The notes under the pieces are model-generated. The model saw only the letters and a program-made list of their open reading frames with translations, did not search any database and had not been told where the DNA came from. A stretch of 64,000 nt of DNA from Paraburkholderia sp. PGU19 (GTDB taxonomy: Bacteria > Pseudomonadota > Gammaproteobacteria > Burkholderiales > Burkholderiaceae), in NCBI RefSeq assembly GCF_013426915.1, contig NZ_AP023180.1, forward strand, positions 372,001 to 436,000, in the 5' to 3' direction. Position numbers and translations under genes: made by a program. Of this stretch, positions 44,032 to 53,460 are shown piece after piece; the stretch's first letter is position 1, and every line of letters begins with the position of its first letter.

Positions 44032-44658
44032 TCAATCGAGCTTCACGTCGAACCCGCGCTTCACGCCCGGACGTGCGAACAGCGTCTCGTACCAGCGCTT
44101 CACGTTCGGAAACTCGGCGAGATCGACCTTGTGGCGCTCGTGTCGCCACGCCCAGCCGAGAATCGCGAAGTCGGCGATCGACAGGTCGCCCGCCACGTAT
44201 TCGCTCTTGCCCAGACGCGCGTCGAGCACCTTGTAGAGGCGCCGCGTTTCGGTGGAAAAGCGCTTGAGGCCGTAGCGCTTGTCGTCTTCGGAAGCGAGCG
44301 CCGCGAAGTGATGTACCTGGCCGGGCATCGGCCCGAAGCCGCCCATTTGCCACATCAGCCATTCGAGTACGGGCACCCGGTCGCGCAGACTCTGCGGCAG
44401 GAATTTGCCTGTCTTTTCGCCGAGATACAGCAGGATCGCGCCCGATTCGAACACGCTGATCGGCTTGCCGTCCGGTCCGTCGGGATCGACGATCGCGGGA
44501 ATCTTGTTGTTCGGGCTGATCGCGAGAAAGTCCGGGTCGAACTGCTCGTCCTTCGTGATGTTGATCGGCTTCACAGCGTACGGCAGTGCCATTTCTTCGA
44601 GGGCGACGCTGATCTTGCGGCCGTTCGGCGTGCCCCACGCATAAAGCGAGATAGTCAT
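44032..44658 (-). CDS. Glutathione S-transferase, YfcG/nu-class type
   Basis: A 208-residue enzyme with thioredoxin-like N-domain (SLYAWGTPNGRKISVALEE, NNKIPAIVDPDGPDGKPISV, FESGAILLYLGEKTG) and all-helical C-domain (LSIADFAILGWAWRHERHKV). The TPNG pattern and the PDG insert fit the disulfide-bond oxidoreductase YfcG/YghU group. The frame is open to 44871, but ATG 44656-44658 begins at the fold. It starts 2 bases after the stop of a second GST gene, so they form one operon. Confidence 0.88.
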   Translation of the reverse strand: MTISLYAWGTPNGRKISVALEEMALPYAVKPINITKDEQFDPDFLAISPNNKIPAIVDPDGPDGKPISVFESGAILLYLGEKTGKFLPQSLRDRVPVLEWLMWQMGGFGPMPGQVHHFAALASEDDKRYGLKRFSTETRRLYKVLDARLGKSEYVAGDLSIADFAILGWAWRHERHKVDLAEFPNVKRWYETLFARPGVKRGFDVKLD

Positions 44659-44660
44659 GT

Positions 44661-45287
44661 TCAGGTCAGATCGAAGTCGACGTATTGCTTGAAGCCGGAG
44701 CGGGTCGACAGCCGCTGATACCAGCGTTCGAGATTCGGCAGCGACGGACGCTCGACACCCGGCAGCCCGAACCAGCGCTTCGCATACGCGCCCAGCACGA
44801 TGTCCGCGAGCGTGAACTTCTCGCCTTCGATGAAGAAGCGCCCTTGCAGTTGCGCGTCGAGCATCTTCCACAGCTTCGCGACGTTGTCGATGTCGGTGGC
44901 GAGCTTCGCGTTGTCGCGTTCGGCCTCGGGCGTACGTACGATGGCCCAGAACACGGGACGCTCGGCGGGCTGCAGCGTAGATAGCGCCCAGTCGAGCCAG
45001 CGGTCGATGCTGGCGCGCGCCTTCGGTTCATCGGGGTAGAGTACGCTCGATTCGCCGTACTGCATGACGAGATAGCGCAGGATCGAGTTCGATTCCCACA
45101 GCACGTAGTCGCCGTCGACGAGCGTCGGCACCTTGCCCGTCGGGTTCATCGCGAGATATTCGGGTTCGTCGTTGCGGCCGAACTGCAGGCCGGCGTCGAT
45201 GCGGTTGTAGGGCAAGACCAGCTCGTCACACACCCACAGGATCTTCTGCACATTGACCGAGTTGGCGCGTCCCCAAACTGTAATCAT
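44661..45287 (-). CDS. Glutathione S-transferase
   Basis: A 208-residue GST: N-domain MITVWGRANSVNVQKILWVC, NPTGKVPTLVDGDYVLWESN with the glutathione-binding ESN, and helical C-domain (FTLADIVLGAYAKRWFGLPG). The start ATG 45285-45287 has AGAGGAT upstream. It is first in a two-gene operon with the other GST. It probably conjugates or reduces electrophiles; the exact substrate is unknown. Confidence 0.88.
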   Translation of the reverse strand: MITVWGRANSVNVQKILWVCDELVLPYNRIDAGLQFGRNDEPEYLAMNPTGKVPTLVDGDYVLWESNSILRYLVMQYGESSVLYPDEPKARASIDRWLDWALSTLQPAERPVFWAIVRTPEAERDNAKLATDIDNVAKLWKMLDAQLQGRFFIEGEKFTLADIVLGAYAKRWFGLPGVERPSLPNLERWYQRLSTRSGFKQYVDFDLT

Positions 45288-45442
45288 CCGGTAATCCTCT
45301 TTCGTCTTCTTGATTGGCAAGCCGCGCTGCGCGCGGCGTTCAACCAGTAACGATACACGAAGCGGCCTTTTTCTTCCGACTGCGGGCAATGCCCCTACAC
45401 GCGTTGCGTACAATGGGCGCACCCCATTTTGACGAGGCGCGC

Positions 45443-47116
45443 ATGGCCCGCATTGTCCCCGACGACTGGAAAAGTCTCGCCGCCACTGGCGCCGCCTCGC
45501 GCGAGCGCGAAACGCTGGCGCTGCTCGAAGAAGCGCTGCCGCGCGAGTACACGGTCTATCACGGCGTGCACTGGACACGGTTGCATGAGGGCTTTTCGGT
45601 GTTCGGCGAGGCGGACTTCGTGATCGTCAGTCCGGCGGGGCGCGTGATGATCGTCGAGCAGAAAACGGGCTTCCTTCGTGAGACGCCGAAAGGGCTGGTC
45701 AAGGTCTACATGCAGACCGAGCGCAACGTGGCGATTGCGCTCGCGCGCACGATCGAAGGGCTGCATCGGCGGTTCACGGCGGCGTTCGGTGCGGGCACGT
45801 ATTTCATCGAAGAGCTGTTGTACTGTCCGGATCACATCGTCAAGGACGCGGCAATCTCAGGCGTGAACCCGGCGCGCATCGTCGATGCGACGCGCAAGGA
45901 CAAGCTCGTCAGCATCATCCGCGAGGCGCTGCCCGAGGACGAGCCGCGTCTGCCGTGCGCGTCGAAGATTCACCACTTCCTCGCCGACGAACTGGCACTC
46001 GCGCCCGACGCGAGCGCGCTGGTCGGCCAGGCGGGCACGCTCGTCACGCGGCTCGCGGGCGGGCTGGCCACATGGGCGCGACGGCTCGAATTCGCGCCGT
46101 TCCGGCTACGCGTGATCGGCACGGCGGGCTCCGGCAAAACGCAACTCGCGGTGCAAGTGATGAAAGACGCCGTCGCGCGCGGCGCGCGTCCGTTGTATGT
46201 GTGCTTCAACCGGCCGCTCGCGGATCACATTGCGCGCGTTGCGCCGCCCGAGGCGAAAGTCGCGAACTATCACCAGTTGTGCGACGAGATCGTGCGGGAT
46301 AGCGGCCGCGCGCCGGATTTCCAGAGCAGCGACGTGTTCGGGCAACTCGAAACCGCATTCGCCGACACACCGATCGACGCGCGCTTCCAGTACGACGTGC
46401 TGATCGTCGACGAAGGCCAGGACTTCCAGCAGCCGTGGGTGCCCGCGCTCGAACGGCTCCTGAAGCCGGGCGGCGCATGGTGGTGGCTCGAAGATCCGCT
46501 GCAAAACCTGTATATGCGCGAGAGCGTCGCACTGCCCGGCTGGACGGTGCTGCGCGAATCGACCAACTATCGCAGTCCGCGCGACATCCTCGACTATCTG
46601 CGCGGCGTGGTCGGCGCGACGGTGCCGCTGGCGGCAGGCCTCGCGGCGGGCAGTCCGTTCGACGGCTCCGATATCTCGCTGTCCACGTACGACGAAACCC
46701 AGCTGCCCGAAAGCTGCATCGACGCGACGAAGCGCGCGATCACCCAGGCGCTGGCGCTTGGCTTTCGCAAGCAGGACATTGCGGTGCTGTCGTTTCGCGG
46801 ACGCGAAGGCTCGGTGCTGTGGCCGCTCGATCATCTCGGTCCGCACCGGCTGCGCAGCTTCACGGGCAAGTACGATCTGTTCGGCAATCCCGCGTATCGG
46901 GAAGGCGACGTGCTGCTCGACTCGATCTACCGCTTCAAAGGGCAGTCGGCGCCGTGCGTGATCCTGAGCGAGGTGGATTTCGACGCGTTCGACGAGCGCA
47001 ACGCGCGCAAGCTCTTCGTCGGCGCGACCCGCGCGACGATGAAGCTGATCGTCGTCGCGTCGCAGCGGGCGGCGCGGCATCTGCAACTTGGGGACGCGAA
47101 GGAGCAGGCGGGCTGA
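45443..47116 (+). CDS. NERD nuclease-like domain fused to SF1 helicase
   Basis: A 557-residue protein. The N-terminal NERD region (GEADFVIVSPAGRVMIVEQK) has the acidic-E-x-K pattern of restriction-type nucleases: E56, D58, E72 and K74. The C-terminal part is a UvrD-like superfamily 1 ATPase with Walker A GTAGSGKT (226-233), Walker B VLIVDEGQDF, and the late motifs YRFKGQSAPCVIL and LFVGATRATMKL. It is likely a DNA repair or defence-related helicase-nuclease. ATG 45443 is preferred over the upstream open frame because GAGG precedes it and the N-domain begins there. Confidence 0.82.
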   Translation: MARIVPDDWKSLAATGAASRERETLALLEEALPREYTVYHGVHWTRLHEGFSVFGEADFVIVSPAGRVMIVEQKTGFLRETPKGLVKVYMQTERNVAIALARTIEGLHRRFTAAFGAGTYFIEELLYCPDHIVKDAAISGVNPARIVDATRKDKLVSIIREALPEDEPRLPCASKIHHFLADELALAPDASALVGQAGTLVTRLAGGLATWARRLEFAPFRLRVIGTAGSGKTQLAVQVMKDAVARGARPLYVCFNRPLADHIARVAPPEAKVANYHQLCDEIVRDSGRAPDFQSSDVFGQLETAFADTPIDARFQYDVLIVDEGQDFQQPWVPALERLLKPGGAWWWLEDPLQNLYMRESVALPGWTVLRESTNYRSPRDILDYLRGVVGATVPLAAGLAAGSPFDGSDISLSTYDETQLPESCIDATKRAITQALALGFRKQDIAVLSFRGREGSVLWPLDHLGPHRLRSFTGKYDLFGNPAYREGDVLLDSIYRFKGQSAPCVILSEVDFDAFDERNARKLFVGATRATMKLIVVASQRAARHLQLGDAKEQAG

Positions 47117-47147
47117 GGAACCGCGAGCGCGGCGCGCTTCGGAAATC

Positions 47148-48095
47148 TCAGCGCCAGGCCGACGCGCTGATCAGCGTGCCTGTGTGCTTGAGCGCGTCCC
47201 ACCAGATCACGCGCAGCAGCGGCGCGAGCTTCGCGATGAGGAGCGCCTGCACCGGGTCGCTTTCGATGAAATGCGTGACGCCGCAGCGCAACGCCGCGGC
47301 CGCCTTGTGCGCGGCGGCGCCTTCGGACGTTTCGTCATGCGCGTCGGGCGTGCGCATCACCAGTTCGAGATGACCGAAACCGTGCCGCTCTAGCCATGCG
47401 CGCGTGCGCTCCAGGTCGGCGTGCGGCCGGCCCGTGATGACCGCGCGCACTTTCTGCACATCGACATCGGGCAAGACCTCGTACGGCAACAGCGCGTCGC
47501 GCTCGTTCAAAGCGGCGGCGAGATCTTCGTCATACCGTGACAACGGCACGTCGGGCAACAGGATGCCGTCCAGATCGATCGCATAGGTCGCGTATTCGTG
47601 GTCATCCGCCATTTTCCCGGACGCACCAGACTCGACTTTCAGCCAGTCGTCGCGATAGTCGTCCGTATAGGCCTGGCGTTCCCACGGGAACAGCGCGAAG
47701 AAGCCCGACGCGTCGTTCGCAAAGTCCGGGCGGATGCGGCTGATTTCGTCGAAGGCGGCCGTCAGCGTCTTGACGATCAGGCCGTGCTGTTCGAGAAACG
47801 CGATGCAATCGACCAGCGTGAAACCACGGCCCGCGATGTCCTCGCACAGCAGCACCTTCGAGCCGGGCGGCGGCAGCGGCTGGGCCGAGTCCCACGTGAC
47901 GTGGCGTGCCCTGCGGTCGTAGCTCAGAAACGCGACAGGCACGCCGATCGCATGCGAAGCCATCAACGCGAGCGGTGCGCCGCCCCGTAGAATGCCGACG
48001 GCGGCGGCGAAGCGCTCTTCCAGCAGGGTGGGCTGCAACGATTCGATCCAGTGGTCGAGCTGTTCGTAGGTCAACGGTAGAACCGGCTTTTTCAT
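47148..48095 (-). CDS. Phosphoribosyltransferase-HAD fusion protein
   Basis: A 315-residue protein. Residues 1-140 resemble a phosphoribosyltransferase: AAAVGILRGGAPLALMASHA and the PRPP-loop-like VLLCEDIAGRGFTLVDCIAF (ED in place of the more usual DD). Residues 160-315 resemble a HAD hydrolase, with DLDG in YAIDLDGILLPD and the second motif AVITGRPHAD. Such a pair could release or salvage a base and dephosphorylate a nucleotide. The ATG at 48093-48095 is used because the upstream open frame has no conserved sequence. Confidence 0.75.
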   Translation of the reverse strand: MKKPVLPLTYEQLDHWIESLQPTLLEERFAAAVGILRGGAPLALMASHAIGVPVAFLSYDRRARHVTWDSAQPLPPPGSKVLLCEDIAGRGFTLVDCIAFLEQHGLIVKTLTAAFDEISRIRPDFANDASGFFALFPWERQAYTDDYRDDWLKVESGASGKMADDHEYATYAIDLDGILLPDVPLSRYDEDLAAALNERDALLPYEVLPDVDVQKVRAVITGRPHADLERTRAWLERHGFGHLELVMRTPDAHDETSEGAAAHKAAAALRCGVTHFIESDPVQALLIAKLAPLLRVIWWDALKHTGTLISASAWR

Positions 48096-48295
48096 GACGG
48101 ATGTTGCGCTTGTGGTGGGCCGGATGAACGTGCGTCGGCGAAGCGGCTTTTTTTGAGATGGAGCCGATATTATGCACGCCATGTAAAGATTCTGTGTCGG
48201 GGCGGGTCCTGCCGCGTTGTAGTTATCGTCTGATGGCGTTGTCAGGCACAATGCGGGCACGACTAACAACAAGACCACACTAGAGGGACCTGAAA

Positions 48296-48826
48296 GTGCA
48301 CTACAAGAAATGCGGCGGGTTGCGTGCGTTCGCGCTGATGTCCGCGCTGGTCACCGTCCTGGCATTCGCTTCGTTCGGAGCGTCGGCCGCGCCGCTGACG
48401 ACCACGCTCGCGCTCGACGTCAAAGGCAAGATAGCGAAGACCAACGACGACGATCACACCGTTTTTCACTTTTCCGAAGCCCAGTTGCTCGCGCTGCCCG
48501 TCCATAGCATTTCGACATCGACGACATGGACGGCAAAATCCACCTTCACGGGGCCGCTGCTCGCGGATATCCTGAAGACCGTGGGCGCGTACGGCGATCA
48601 GATCGAAATCCATACACTGGATGACTACACGTACACCGTTCCCGTGTCTGACACGAGCCGCTACGGCGTGATCGTTGCGTACAGCATGAACGGCAAGCGC
48701 CTGCAGGTCAGCGACTTCGGGCCGCTGTTTCTCATCTATCCGCGCGACCAGTTTCCCGGCGAGCTGGCGGGGGCGTCGGCGGACGCGAAATTCGTATGGC
48801 AGATCAAGGCTCTCATCGTCAAATAG
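48296..48826 (+). CDS. Periplasmic sulfite-oxidase-fold protein without Moco cysteine
   Basis: A 176-residue exported protein starting at GTG 48296, with signal peptide ending near GASA-APLT. The mature part has the oxidoreductase molybdopterin fold segments LPVHSISTSTTWTAKSTFTG, PLLADILKTVGA and RLQVSDFGPLFLIYPRD. The mature chain contains no cysteine, so the usual Moco-Mo ligand is missing and it is probably a sensor or scaffold rather than an enzyme. It overlaps the downstream kinase gene by 31 bases, which strongly links the two in function. Confidence 0.82.
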   Translation: MHYKKCGGLRAFALMSALVTVLAFASFGASAAPLTTTLALDVKGKIAKTNDDDHTVFHFSEAQLLALPVHSISTSTTWTAKSTFTGPLLADILKTVGAYGDQIEIHTLDDYTYTVPVSDTSRYGVIVAYSMNGKRLQVSDFGPLFLIYPRDQFPGELAGASADAKFVWQIKALIVK

Positions 48827-50649
48827 GACGGCGCCCGCTGCGCCGTGTGGTGCTCGTCGTCATCTGGATCGCCGCGCTCGCGGCGCCGACCGCGGCGATC
48901 AGCTATCTGCTGTACTCGGCGCTGCTCAATCCGCGCGCAACCCAGCAACTGACGGGCACTTACGACGGCTTCTACTGGGACGCCGCGCAACTCCAGATCG
49001 CCTACGCGCGGCTCGAAAGCCAGTTGCTGCAGTACCAGACGGGCACCGATAGCGACTATCAGCGGCTCACGCTGCATTTCCAGGTGCTGCAATCGAAGCT
49101 GCGCGTGATGGCGGGCTCGACGCAGCGTCTCGCCGCGCAGACGGAGGCCGTGCAGCGCCAGCAGGACGAAATCGCAGGGCTCTCGGAGATGCTGGTCGCG
49201 ATGCAGCCTTCGCTCGACGCGCTGCCGAATTCGCCCGCGCTCGCATCGCAAATGGTCGATGAACTGCGCAAGCACTGGAAGGAAGTCAACGATCTCGCGC
49301 TGAGCCGGCGCAACGTCGACCTGCAGGATCGCGAGGCGATGAATTCGGATTTCATCGCAAAGCGCCGGATGCTGTTCGCGGGCGGGCTCGTGCTGCTGTT
49401 GCTGTCGGCGGCGGCGACTACGCTGCTGGTGATGAACGGCCGGCGCCGCACCAAGCTGATCCTCCAGCAGCACGCCGCGCTCGATGCCGAGCACCAGGCC
49501 AGCCGCGCCGCGCGCGAGGCGAGTCTCGCCAAGGACGCGTTCCTCGGCATGATCAGCCATGAATTGCGCACGCCGCTGCATGCGATCGTCTCGTCGATCG
49601 AACTGCTCGGCTTCAACTTTCACTCCGAAGCGGACCGCAAGGTGATCCAGCGTCTGGAAACGGCCGCGCGCCATCTCGAAGCGCAGATGAAGGATCTGAC
49701 CGACTACGCGCGCCTCGGCGCCGGCAAGCTCGAATTGCGCAACGAGCATTTCGATCCGCGCGAGCTGCTGACGTCGATCGTCGATGAGCACGAGCCGTTC
49801 GCGCGGGCGAAGGGTCTCGTATTCGAAGGCAGCGCGAGCGGAAGGATGGGGCTCGTCGATTCCGATCCGCACCGCATCCGGCAGATCGTCAACAACCTCG
49901 TGACCAACGGGATTCGCTACACCGAGCGCGGCACCGTCACGCTGCATTTCGACCAGCGCGACGACGCGCTGGCTATCGTCGTCACCGACACGGGCGCGGG
50001 CGTGCCGGACAAGCAGATTCCGCTGATCTTCAAGGAGTTCACGCAGCTCGACGCGTCGCGCACGCGGCGCTTCGAAGGCGCGGGGATGGGGCTCGCGATC
50101 GTGCAGGGGCTCGTCGATCTGTTCGGCGGGACGATCGATGTCGACAGCGAAGTGGGCAAGGGCACGCGCTTCACGGTGACGATTCCCGTCAAGCCGGTCG
50201 CCATGCCCGCCGACGCGTCCGTCGTGCCTCACACGGCGCATGGAGAAGGGCGCCCGCAGGTGCTGATCGTCGACGACAACCAGCTGATTCGCGAGTCGCT
50301 GTGCGAAATGCTCGAACACATGGGATGCGATGCGGCCGCCGTCGCCCATGCCGACGCCGCGCACGCATGGCTCGCCGCGCGGCAGTGCGATCTTGTGCTG
50401 CTCGATCTGCACATGCCCGACAAGGACGGCTACGCGTTCATGACTGAGTATGCGGAAAAGGTGGAAAGATCGGGTGAGGCGGTTCGCACGCCCGTGATCG
50501 CCGTGAGCGCTTACGCGCCCGATAGCGGGGAGCGCACGGAGGCGGATCTGTTCTTCGACAGCCTGACCAAGCCCGTTCACTACGAGGTGCTGCGCGACGC
50601 CGTGCAGCGTGCGCTGGCGGCGCGGCACGGGGCATCCGTCGCGGGCTGA
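48796..50649 (+). CDS. Hybrid sensor histidine kinase with periplasmic helical sensor
   Basis: A 617-residue kinase. Two membrane helices (RRVVLVVIWIAALAAPTAAI and FAGGLVLLLLSAAATTLLVM) enclose a 150-residue helical periplasmic domain. The HisKA box ISHELRTPLHAIVSS carries His255. HATPase motifs are VNNLVTNGIRYTERG, DTGAGVP and GAGMGLAIVQGL. The C-terminal receiver has IVDDNQLIRESL, Asp in LLDLHMPDKDG and the Lys in LTKPVHY. The preceding Moco-fold protein, translated by overlap, is the likely periplasmic partner. The following gene encodes a response regulator. Confidence 0.9.
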   Translation: MADQGSHRQIGRRPLRRVVLVVIWIAALAAPTAAISYLLYSALLNPRATQQLTGTYDGFYWDAAQLQIAYARLESQLLQYQTGTDSDYQRLTLHFQVLQSKLRVMAGSTQRLAAQTEAVQRQQDEIAGLSEMLVAMQPSLDALPNSPALASQMVDELRKHWKEVNDLALSRRNVDLQDREAMNSDFIAKRRMLFAGGLVLLLLSAAATTLLVMNGRRRTKLILQQHAALDAEHQASRAAREASLAKDAFLGMISHELRTPLHAIVSSIELLGFNFHSEADRKVIQRLETAARHLEAQMKDLTDYARLGAGKLELRNEHFDPRELLTSIVDEHEPFARAKGLVFEGSASGRMGLVDSDPHRIRQIVNNLVTNGIRYTERGTVTLHFDQRDDALAIVVTDTGAGVPDKQIPLIFKEFTQLDASRTRRFEGAGMGLAIVQGLVDLFGGTIDVDSEVGKGTRFTVTIPVKPVAMPADASVVPHTAHGEGRPQVLIVDDNQLIRESLCEMLEHMGCDAAAVAHADAAHAWLAARQCDLVLLDLHMPDKDGYAFMTEYAEKVERSGEAVRTPVIAVSAYAPDSGERTEADLFFDSLTKPVHYEVLRDAVQRALAARHGASVAG

Positions 50650-50677
50650 CGAGCGAGCCCGCGCTTGAGGCCGTGAC

Positions 50678-51532
50678 TTATGCGCGGCTCAGACGCTTTG
50701 ACAGATCGGCGACGAGAATCGCCATGCGCGCCGGCTTCTCGTAACAGGCCACATCGTAGTTGCGCACGATGTCGCTGATTTCCGACTCGCTCGCCTTGCC
50801 CGTCAGCAGTTCGCCCGTCAGCACGAAAATGGGTGCATCCGGATTCTCCGACGCGCGCACGGCGCGGATCGCCTCCGCCGACGTCTGCGGGCCGAACAGC
50901 CAGTCGATCACCACGCCGTCGAACACCTGCGTCTGCAGCGTCTCGGCGAAGGCCGCGAGACCATAGATCGCGATGGCCGCAAAGCCGCTGCGTTCGAGAT
51001 AGTCGCGCAGATTGTCGGCGGATGCCTGGTCGTCGTCGACGACGGCGATCAGCGGCTTGTCGGTTTCGGCGCGGCGCGGATAGATCTCGATCTTGTGGAC
51101 TTCATACGCGTTCTGATAGAGCGCGCCGTCGTGCCGCACGACGCGCCACTGGTCGAGCTTCGACCACGCGATGAATTCCGGCCGGCTGCCCGCTTCGATC
51201 GGCGCACCGATCCACGCGGTGCACGCCAGCTCGATTCCGCCGATCGCGAACACGGCTTCCTGCGCGGTGGCGCCGACCATGCCGGGGTCGAGCGATTGTG
51301 CGCCGAACAGCTGCGCCGCCGGCTCGCCGAATACCTCGGCGACCTTCTTGATCTGCGAGAGCGTCCACGGGCTATTGCCGCGCAGCTTGCGGTGGCCTTG
51401 CGAGAAACTCAAATCGAGGATCCGGCAAAGCTCGCTGGTTTGCTGACGCTTGCCGATGCCGTGGCGGCTCATCAACTCGCGCACGCGTTCGGCGACGGCA
51501 AGCGAGTCGGTTGAGGTGGCTTCGTTGGACAT
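50678..51532 (-). CDS. BetR-type DNA-binding response regulator
   Basis: A 284-residue regulator with reversed order. An N-terminal BetR-like helix-turn-helix (AERVRELMSRHGIGKRQQTS, ELCRILDLSFSQGHRKLRGN) comes first, then a middle domain of about 90 residues and a C-terminal receiver (LIAVVDDDQASADNLRDYLE, phospho-Asp in VVIDWLFG, Lys in YEKPARM). It is convergent with the hybrid kinase and 28 bases from it. It is the probable final output of that signalling chain. Confidence 0.82.
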   Translation of the reverse strand: MSNEATSTDSLAVAERVRELMSRHGIGKRQQTSELCRILDLSFSQGHRKLRGNSPWTLSQIKKVAEVFGEPAAQLFGAQSLDPGMVGATAQEAVFAIGGIELACTAWIGAPIEAGSRPEFIAWSKLDQWRVVRHDGALYQNAYEVHKIEIYPRRAETDKPLIAVVDDDQASADNLRDYLERSGFAAIAIYGLAAFAETLQTQVFDGVVIDWLFGPQTSAEAIRAVRASENPDAPIFVLTGELLTGKASESEISDIVRNYDVACYEKPARMAILVADLSKRLSRA

Positions 51533-51996
51533 GCGCGAATCGTGTATCGCTATAAGTAGTTGTATGTGACGCGGCGTCGTGGCGGCGGCGCGGTGCGCGT
51601 GGCACGCCGGGTGGGCGTGCAGCTCTCGCAGGACCGCAACTGTACCTCAAGACTTCGGGCGCCCCTGGTGTCGCGCCATCTCCGCATTGATCGAGCTTTT
51701 TTCGACGAACCCGCCGATTCTAATGAGTTCGACCGCCTCACGCGAATGAGGCGGTGTTCGAATCATGCAAAGCCTGTCTATTTTAGCGGTGAAATATATG
51801 CAAATCGCATGAAATTTATCGGTAAGGCGTGAGGCTTTGCCCGGATTTTGCGGCGGATCATGAGCCGCATGGGGGATTGCGCCGACGCGGCCGCTCGTGG
51901 CGCTGCCTTTCTGACCTGGATTGCGGCGCGCTGGCGGGCCTGAGAAGATGCTGTCCCTCGACACGGCCTCGGCGCCATTTCTTTCTCGCATTCCCA
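51533..51996. other. Intergenic region, divergent promoters
   Basis: About 460 bases between the BetR-type regulator (minus) and the FAD oxidase (plus). Contains A/T-rich patches near 51780-51830. No gene is recognised, and I could not define clear promoter boxes. Confidence 0.45.
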
Positions 51997-53337
51997 ATGA
52001 CGACCACTTATCCGCTGCACGCCAACCTGAGCCCGGCCGACACGCCGTTTCCCGATCGAGCCGACGTCGTGATTGCGGGCGCGGGCATCATGGGCTGCGC
52101 GGCGGCGTACTACCTTGCGCGCCGGGGCGTGAAGGCGGTGGTGCTGGACAAGTCGCGCATCGCCGGCCAGCAGTCGACGCGCGCGTGGGGTTTCGTGCGC
52201 CAGCAGGGCCGCGAGGCCGCCGAAGTGCCGCTGATGATGGCGGGCATGCGCATCTGGGAGCAGCTCGAACGCGAGCTGGATTTCGATCTCGAATGGCGGC
52301 AGGGCGGCTGTCTCTACGTTGCGGACAAGGAGGAAGACTGGGCGTCGTTCCAGCAATGGATGGACGTCGCGAAGCAATATGGGCTGGATACGCGGGTGCT
52401 CGACCGCGCGCAGATCGACCAGCACGTACGTGGCATGCAGGGCAAGGTGCTGGGCGGCCTGTACACGCCGACTGACGGCCAGGCCGAGCCGCGCCGTGCG
52501 GCGGCCGCTTTCGCGGCGCGGGCCATCGAAGCGGGCGCGCGGTTTTTCGAGGGTTGTGGCGTGGTTGCGATCGAACGGGCGGCTGGCGCCGTGACGGGCG
52601 TCGTCACCGAGCGCGGCACGATTCGCACGCGGCAGGTGATTTGTGCCGCGGGCGCGAGTAGCTGGCGGTTGCTCGATACGCTGGGGATTGTTTTGCCGCA
52701 GCAGGCAGTGCGCGGTACGTGTATGCGGACGAATCCGCTGCCCGCGGTCACGGCTTCCACATTCTGGGGACATGGGCTTGGGATTCGCCAGCGGGCGAAT
52801 GGCGCGATCAATCTCGCTGACGATATGCAGGTTGATGTCGATATGACGTTGGGGCATTTTCGGGCGCTCAAGTGGTTCTTGCCCGAGCTTTGGGCGCAGC
52901 GCGAGAAGTTCAGCTTTCATCTGAATAGCGCGTTTGTGCGTGATTTGCGCGAGCGTGTGCCTGGGTTTTTGTCTGCTGACGAGCGTGTGTTGCATCCGCG
53001 CGATCCGAATCCGCAGCCGAACCGTTCGCATGCGCCGCGGGCGTTGCAGAAGCTGCGGGCGTTGTTTCCGGCTTTGAAGGATGCGCAGGTGGTTGAGTCG
53101 TGGGCTGGGTTGATCGATGTGCTGCCCGATGGGATTCCAGTGCTCGATGCTGCTGCTCAGGCGCAGGGCCTGTTGGTCGCTACCGGGTTTTGTGGGCATG
53201 GCTTTGCCATGGGACCTGTTGTTGGGCGGCTTATGGCTGAATGGATTGTTGATGGGCAGCCATCGATTGATCTTTCTGCGTTCCGGTTGCAGAGGTTTTT
53301 TGATGGGACTATGCAGAGGCCACGGAGCATGCTGTGA
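51997..53337 (+). CDS. FAD-dependent amine/amino acid oxidoreductase (DadA/DAO type)
   Basis: A 446-residue flavoprotein with the FAD-binding ADVVIAGAGIMGCAAAYYLA (GAGIMG 28-33), VLDKSRIAGQQSTRAWGFVR and the C-terminal LLVATGFCGHGFAMGPVVGR motif of glycine/D-amino acid oxidases. Its substrate cannot be read. I choose ATG 51997, where the family begins; the open frame to 51829 has no conserved sequence. Codons near the 3' end drift to more T (TTTTTGTCTGCTG), unlike the 5' part. The stop TGA touches a dispersed palindromic element. Confidence 0.88.
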   Translation: MTTTYPLHANLSPADTPFPDRADVVIAGAGIMGCAAAYYLARRGVKAVVLDKSRIAGQQSTRAWGFVRQQGREAAEVPLMMAGMRIWEQLERELDFDLEWRQGGCLYVADKEEDWASFQQWMDVAKQYGLDTRVLDRAQIDQHVRGMQGKVLGGLYTPTDGQAEPRRAAAAFAARAIEAGARFFEGCGVVAIERAAGAVTGVVTERGTIRTRQVICAAGASSWRLLDTLGIVLPQQAVRGTCMRTNPLPAVTASTFWGHGLGIRQRANGAINLADDMQVDVDMTLGHFRALKWFLPELWAQREKFSFHLNSAFVRDLRERVPGFLSADERVLHPRDPNPQPNRSHAPRALQKLRALFPALKDAQVVESWAGLIDVLPDGIPVLDAAAQAQGLLVATGFCGHGFAMGPVVGRLMAEWIVDGQPSIDLSAFRLQRFFDGTMQRPRSML

Positions 53338-53460
53338 GTGGGTTTTTGTCTGGCGACGCTGGTGTGGTTTGCTTGTGTTTGCCCTGGCATCCGCGTTGTG
53401 GTGTTTGCCGTTCACGCGTCGCCCCTGTGCGGGGCGGCACCTACTTTTCTTTGCCGCCGC

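Noticed and set aside
48736..50628. Minus-strand frame of 630 codons
   Set aside because: Opposite the second hybrid kinase; antisense shadow.
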